In this document: positions 59,861 to 64,000 of the stretch, piece after piece
Position numbering within the stretch: position 1 is the first letter of the stretch
Layout: each line of letters opens with the position of its first letter
Assembly (NCBI RefSeq): GCF_964275005.1
Contig: NC_092702.1
Location: 8,728,330 to 8,792,329, forward strand
Length of the DNA: 64,000 bases
Direction of reading: 5' to 3'
From: Diadema setosum
Taxonomy: Eukaryota > Echinodermata > Echinoidea > Diadematoida > Diadematidae
Program-made: the position numbers and the translations under genes
Notes under the pieces: model-generated
Databases searched by the model: none
Seen by the model: only the letters and a program-made list of their open reading frames with translations
Told to the model about the DNA's origin: nothing

Positions 59861-62800
59861 GGAGAAAAAAACAACAACCCCTGACTCAATTACCGCCAGA
59901 ATACTACACTGAACAATGTGATGAAAACAAGTAGCCTATAATATATTTTTAGCAGAACAAAAGGAAAGAAAATGTTTCAATTACCCTATAAACAATTAAG
60001 AATTCGGTTGGCCCGTCCGAGGCATGCAAGCTCAAGTTGGGTGCGTGCGTCGTTGTATTTATATTGATTTATGATGATGATAATGAGGATGATGATCATG
60101 CAATGTCATTGCTATTGCTGTAGTATTATGTCAGTTAAATGCATTTTCCGTATTTTCCCTTTACTTTGATGCAATTTTTATAGTTATTTTTTTATAGATG
60201 TTATTACATTTTTGAATAAACGGAAAACTACTTTGAATTTTAAGGCTTTGATGTGGGTCGATTCAGCTATTCTATTTCTTTATTCATTTCTTATTCATTT
60301 ATTATCTCATTTATTTAGTCATAATTTTCGCTGCAGTTTGTGCACAAAACAGATTTTATGTTATGCAGTATTGTGTTCTACGTGTGTTCCGTACCTCTAG
60401 TTAAAAAGAAAAAAAATGTAACAATCAAGGCATAATGTTGAGAGGCCTTTGTCCAAAGCAAACGATTTTCTTATTGATAACGGTCTCCCCCACTTGCATA
60501 CTTCACATATTATTTCACATGATTATGTATTTGTCATGTGAAATTTTGTTTGCGTTTTCATGATTTCACTAGAAAATTAATTAAAATGCAACTATGTAAT
60601 TAAATGCAAATTCCAAATCAAATGCAGGTGTATGAAATCACAACTCATTTGCCTTTACCGACAACTCTAGAAATAAAAAAAAATCGCTGTATTCAAACGC
60701 AAGAGCGTTGCAGAGATGTACGGTTTTCATACAAAACTATAGAAACTGCGTTTAAAACCATCCCTGAACATATACGGAAGTCCGTTATTGTTGAAAAGAC
60801 TTGCATTGTTTTTGTTTTATTTACTAATTACTACTATAAAAACTGCATTTAAAACCATCTCTGAACATCTATATATACGGAAGTGCGTTATTGTTGAAAA
60901 GACTTGCATTGTTTTTTTTTAATCAAAATAAATGCAAGTCCACCAAATCACACGAAACGCTGTACTAGTATTTCAACGGAAGAGCACAGCCGCCAGAGAA
61001 GACTTGCGATTTTGTACGAAACTATAGAAACTGCGTTTAAACGCATCTCTAAACATCAACGGAAGTGCGTTATTGTTGAAAAAACTCGTATTAATTGTTT
61101 TTTTATTTCGTACGCAAAATTAAAAATCAAGATCCATTCTGAAAATCAAATGCAAGTCCATCAAATCACACGGAACGTCAAGGCTTGCGTTTGGATTCAT
61201 GTACGAAACTATGTGTAGGAAACTCAGTTAAACTCAATTGCGTTCAAACGCAACTGTCCATATTATGCAAGTCCATCAAACCACACGCAACGCTGTATTT
61301 AGAACGCAAAAGCGTTGCAGAATCTCGGACTTGCAGTTTTTGTACAAAACTAATAAAAGTCTATGCGAAAGTGCGTTATACATTGTTGAAAAGACTTGCA
61401 TTATTTTTTTTTTTTAATTTCGTAATGGCTACAGGAACTTTCGCCGTGACCGAACTTAATCTGCACTAGCACGGGAAAGAAATCGCAACATTTACACATT
61501 TCAAACTACCGAAACGCATGCTGCTTCCTGAAATGTCAATAAAGATAGGTAGCAAGTTATTGTTACAGTTCGCTATGCCGAAGGTTTAAATCTCAGTCCA
61601 AAGTTATTAGTCCGACAATGGAAAGATGTTTGTTTTTACGAACTAGTAATCCGAAAGTTGTCGTTTTCAGATTAACAAACTTGACTTTTGTTTTTTTTTA
61701 TTTCAGACGGGCCTGCACCGTACAGCGCGGTTAAATGTTGCGAATCGGAGCGCGAGAACAATTCATTTTCCGAGTATGGCAATAGAAATTTATAAGCAAA
61801 ACAAATAATGCGACTTAAGGAAGGAAAATCACACATATTACTTCAACTCAGTCGGCACTGAAAAATTATCTCGACAGAATCATACGAATTCACACGCATA
61901 TCTTCGCAGCAACGCAATGAATATAAATCGCAATGGTACTTGCAATTTGGGGAATTGTGTTTGATTTTTCAAATCAAGTTTAAAACGTAGTGTCTAGAAA
62001 CGGGCACAGGTTTCCGATCTCGTTCTCTCCAAATCTCTGTAGAGATTTTGGAATTGTACGTTGTCGTCACTAATCCACGCGAGATTTATGCATGAACTAA
62101 AACATTATTGTTGCTAATGTCAGTATAGGCATGTTTTGGCGGCAAAAGGAAGGAGAAAGATTTTTCAAATCAAGTTTAAAACGTAAAGTGTCTAGAAACG
62201 GGCACAGGTTTCCGATCCCGTTCTCTCAAAATCTCTCTAGAGATTTTGGAATTGTACGTTGTCGTCACTAATCCACGCGAGATTTATGCATGAACTAAAA
62301 CATTATTGTTGCTAATGTCGGAGAGAGATTTGACTGAGTAGCGATCCGCATTAGGCATCGTGGAAATTGTCCCCACTGACATACATAACGCAGCCGGTTC
62401 GCCGTGGAGGGGGGACCATATCACGAGTATATATACTGTTGGAATAATCCCCACCTCCATTCAAAACACGCACAGTTCATCGTTGTGTGGGGACTATATC
62501 ACGAGCATAACAGAGGGGGAGTGGCTACTCTATGGTCGTGAAATTGTCCCCACCACGTGTAATTCGCACGCAGTTTCCCATAGAGTGGGGACTATATCAC
62601 GACCATATAATAGAGGGAGATACACGGAGATACACAGTACTGTATGAAGAGTGTGTGTGTCACTTTAGTGTGTGTTGTCTCACGACTATTGACCAATCAT
62701 GACGTCAGTTGCGTCAAAATCCGCAAGACTGGTACAGCTGTACACTACGCAATACGTGCTACACTCTCAACTAGGTATGTAGGTACTAGGTGGGATTGTA

Positions 62801-63383
62801 ATAGTCCCCAATGGAGAGGTGGGGACTATATCACGATTATGCCGGTGATGTCAATGGCTTCAACCATTACATGTCATGACCAAAGTGCTTGATAGAGATC
62901 ATACTATGCAGTACAGGCTGTCAGCAGTTTTATTTTTATTTTTTCAGTAATCATCGTCAAATTAAGTGCCCCATTTATGCTGCTTACTCATGTTGTTCAA
63001 GCAGTCTTATTGGTTGAATTTGTCATTTTCCATATGCCGCCCAATCCAGTGTTGGCAATGAGAAATACTGCATACAAGTAATTCAATTTAATGCTTGATT
63101 TTGTTCCTTGGCACAAAGTGCAAAAGCTTTGTACTTTGATAGATTAACCCTAACACCTCCCACTCCAATCATGGTAGAGAGTGATTTAAAGTATGATCCT
63201 ATGATTTATTTCTGCAGTGCCCAGAAAGCCGGACCCCCCTGTCGTGGGAAAGGTGACACATCATAGCATCGAGCTGTACTGGGAAAAGGCATCCAAGCAG
63301 GATACGGTTGCCAAGGGAGATGGGAGGCTACGCTACATCATCCAGGAGTCAGACCTCACCCAGGGATGGGGCAATGTCTACAC
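57586..63383 (+). CDS. FANK1: FANK1-like fibronectin type III and ankyrin protein, N-terminal part (gene continues past the window)
   Basis: Two coding exons are visible, 57586-57592 and 63218-63383. They join as ATGTCAG|TG to give MSVPRKPDPPVVGKVTHHS and onward. PPVVGKVTHHSIELYW is nearly identical to the FANK1 N-terminus, where a fibronectin type III domain precedes ankyrin repeats. FANK1 is known from mammals as a testis-enriched protein linked to sperm development and JNK/AP-1 signalling; the function in this organism is inferred. The visible protein is 57 residues and ends within the FN3 domain (GWGNVYT). The next exon must start with one base completing the codon. The ankyrin repeats lie outside the window. 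Confidence 0.88.
57683..58280. repeat. Fold-back repeats in FANK1 intron 1
   Basis: A hairpin GGGTGTTTCAC/GTGAAACACCC lies at 57683-57739. A unit containing GACAGCCTGTAC and AATAACCAACA is directly repeated (about 57750-57840 and 57893-57975) and then inverted at 58105-58215 (TTGGTTATTAGCATTTAATG, ATACAGGCTGTCG). Confidence 0.65.
58281..59116. other. FANK1 intron 1, between repeats
   Basis: 58373-58485 repeats the words GTCGAGTTGTCCA and CCTGGACAATTCGACCC in both orientations. The rest is unremarkable AT-rich DNA. Confidence 0.4.
59820..59862. repeat. (GA)n microsatellite
   Basis: GAGAGA tract inside the MULE-like element, just inside the left TIR. Confidence 0.9.
60600..61420. repeat. Diverged internal repeats of the MULE-like element
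   Basis: AAGTGCGTTATTGTTGAAAA-type words recur at about 60779, 60882, 61063 and 61368. GCAAGTCCATCAAATCACAC-type words recur at about 60933, 61151 and 61265. Units are 100-200 bp and strongly diverged. Confidence 0.6.
61963..62319. repeat. Direct duplication of about 160 bp inside the MULE-like element
   Basis: Units 61963-62121 and 62159-62319 both start GATTTTTCAAATCAAGTTTA and end GCTAATGTC, with few differences. A 37-base spacer separates them. Confidence 0.85.
62853..63217. other. 3' part of FANK1 intron 1
   Basis: AT-rich. It ends in a pyrimidine-containing acceptor TTATTTCTGCAG. No other feature seen. Confidence 0.5.
63218..63383 (+). CDS. FANK1: FANK1 coding exon 2 (fibronectin type III domain)
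   Basis: Encodes PRKPDPPVVGKVTHHSIELY followed by W and the rest of the first FN3 strands to NVYT. The acceptor is TTTCTGCAG and the donor TACAC|GTAAGA. The conserved block VGKVTHHSIELYW makes the assignment firm. Confidence 0.93.
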
Positions 63384-64000
63384 GTAAGAGAAGCTGCTGA
63401 AAGAAAAGTTTCATTTTCCATTTTTCATAGGACAGCAATGCGTCTTGTCTGTGTTTTGAATTATTGTTGTTCTTTGTCATCATTTGTTGTCATTAATTCT
63501 GTTTTGAACAGACCTCTGTTTCCAATTAGTAAAGGCCAATTTACCAAAGAATGCAAAAGACACTTCCTCTTATCCCATTTTTATGCCTCCGCCATGAAGT
63601 ATCACTGGAGCCATTATTTTTTTTTTTTCCTTTTTGGTACAAGTATGCAAGTCAGTCTAAGATCAAGGCTGCTCTGCAAAACCTTTACGTATACATTGAA
63701 TAAGATATCTTGTCTCGAAAGGGTGTCGGATCGAACAGTCAAAGCAGAGCATTGTGCTCGGAAAACTTGTGGGGTACTTTGATGGGCTGGCTAAAAGATG
63801 TGTTGTATAAGGTCTTTACTAATCTCTTGTGGATTGGTAATGAGAGCCAAAGACAGAAAAGGAGAGAGAAGAGAGAACTTGGTGAATGAGAGAGGTGAAA
63901 GAAGAGACAAAATGCCATGACGACATTAAAAATCAAACATAAGAGAGAGAGAGAGGGAGAAATTTGGTATTAATGTTTTATTTTAGTAATGTTGTATGTT
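63384..64000 (+). other. Start of FANK1 intron 2
   Basis: Intronic DNA after donor GTAAGA. 63580-63640 is a 5' fragment of the GGTCA-bearing repeat family (TTTTTATGCCTCCGCCATG). A purine-rich GAGAGA segment lies at 63850-63960. The next FANK1 exon is not visible. Confidence 0.5.

Larger units (their letters stand above)
59117..62852. mobile_element. MULE-like long-TIR transposon with 9-bp target duplication, in FANK1 intron 1
   Basis: The element is 59126-62843, with GGTGATGTC on both sides (59117-59125 and 62844-62852). The termini GGCATAATCGTGATATAGTC are inverted, and the TIRs extend about 480 bases (59126 to about 59605; about 62355 to 62843) with gaps. Each TIR is built of modules pairing GTGATATAGTCCCCAC with GTGGGGAC..TTTCAC. 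Long TIRs and a 9-bp duplication are the Mutator/MULE signature. No transposase was recognised in the 2.7 kb interior, so it is non-autonomous. Confidence 0.82.

Overview
This is animal nuclear DNA, AT-rich and heavily populated by transposable elements, with three intron-containing protein genes. The gene set, the LINE/MITE mixture, the many simple repeats and about ten AGGCCTA motifs best fit a marine invertebrate deuterostome, most likely an echinoderm such as a sea urchin. That placement is an inference from style, not a search result.

Genes. (1) 14538-20890, minus strand: an RNF139/TRC8-type multi-pass ER E3 ubiquitin ligase of 642 codons. A short N-terminal exon lies 4.4 kb upstream of one large exon carrying the membrane segments and a C-terminal RING-H2. 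(2) 45989-52666, plus strand: THG1L, tRNA-His guanylyltransferase, six coding exons that join in frame to 264 codons with catalytic Asp29, Asp76 and Glu77 present. (3) 57586 to beyond the right edge, plus strand: the first two coding exons of FANK1 (fibronectin type III plus ankyrin). Its first exon carries only seven coding bases and its first intron holds a 3.7 kb long-TIR transposon.

Layout. 1-14500 is intergenic: two copies of a fold-back element bounded by TG tracts, one split by a TTAA-flanked MITE; an inverted pair of 1 kb repeats loaded with GGTCA half-sites; and a pogo-like element. 14538-20890 is the RNF139-like gene with palindromic repeats in its intron. 20900-45300 is a gene-free repeat field: a mariner-type element nested in a MITE with a LINE fragment beside it, several LINE 3' ends, LINE fragments abutting GT microsatellites, and exact tandem duplications. 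45300-53020 is THG1L, with a different transposon in each of introns 1 to 4. 53020-56950 is intergenic with long simple repeats. 56950-64000 is the GC-richer FANK1 leader, intron 1 and exon 2.

The three genes share no pathway; their adjacency is ordinary animal gene neighbourhood. The unusual content is in the mobile DNA: a MULE-like element (59126-62843) with a perfect 9-bp target duplication and TIRs built from repeated hairpin modules; a MITE insertion whose empty site is preserved 4.4 kb away; two repeat families sharing a TTTCTAGTT terminus; and repeated association of elements with GT tracts. I recognised no LTR retrotransposon, retrovirus-like copy, Polinton, CRISPR array or rRNA gene.
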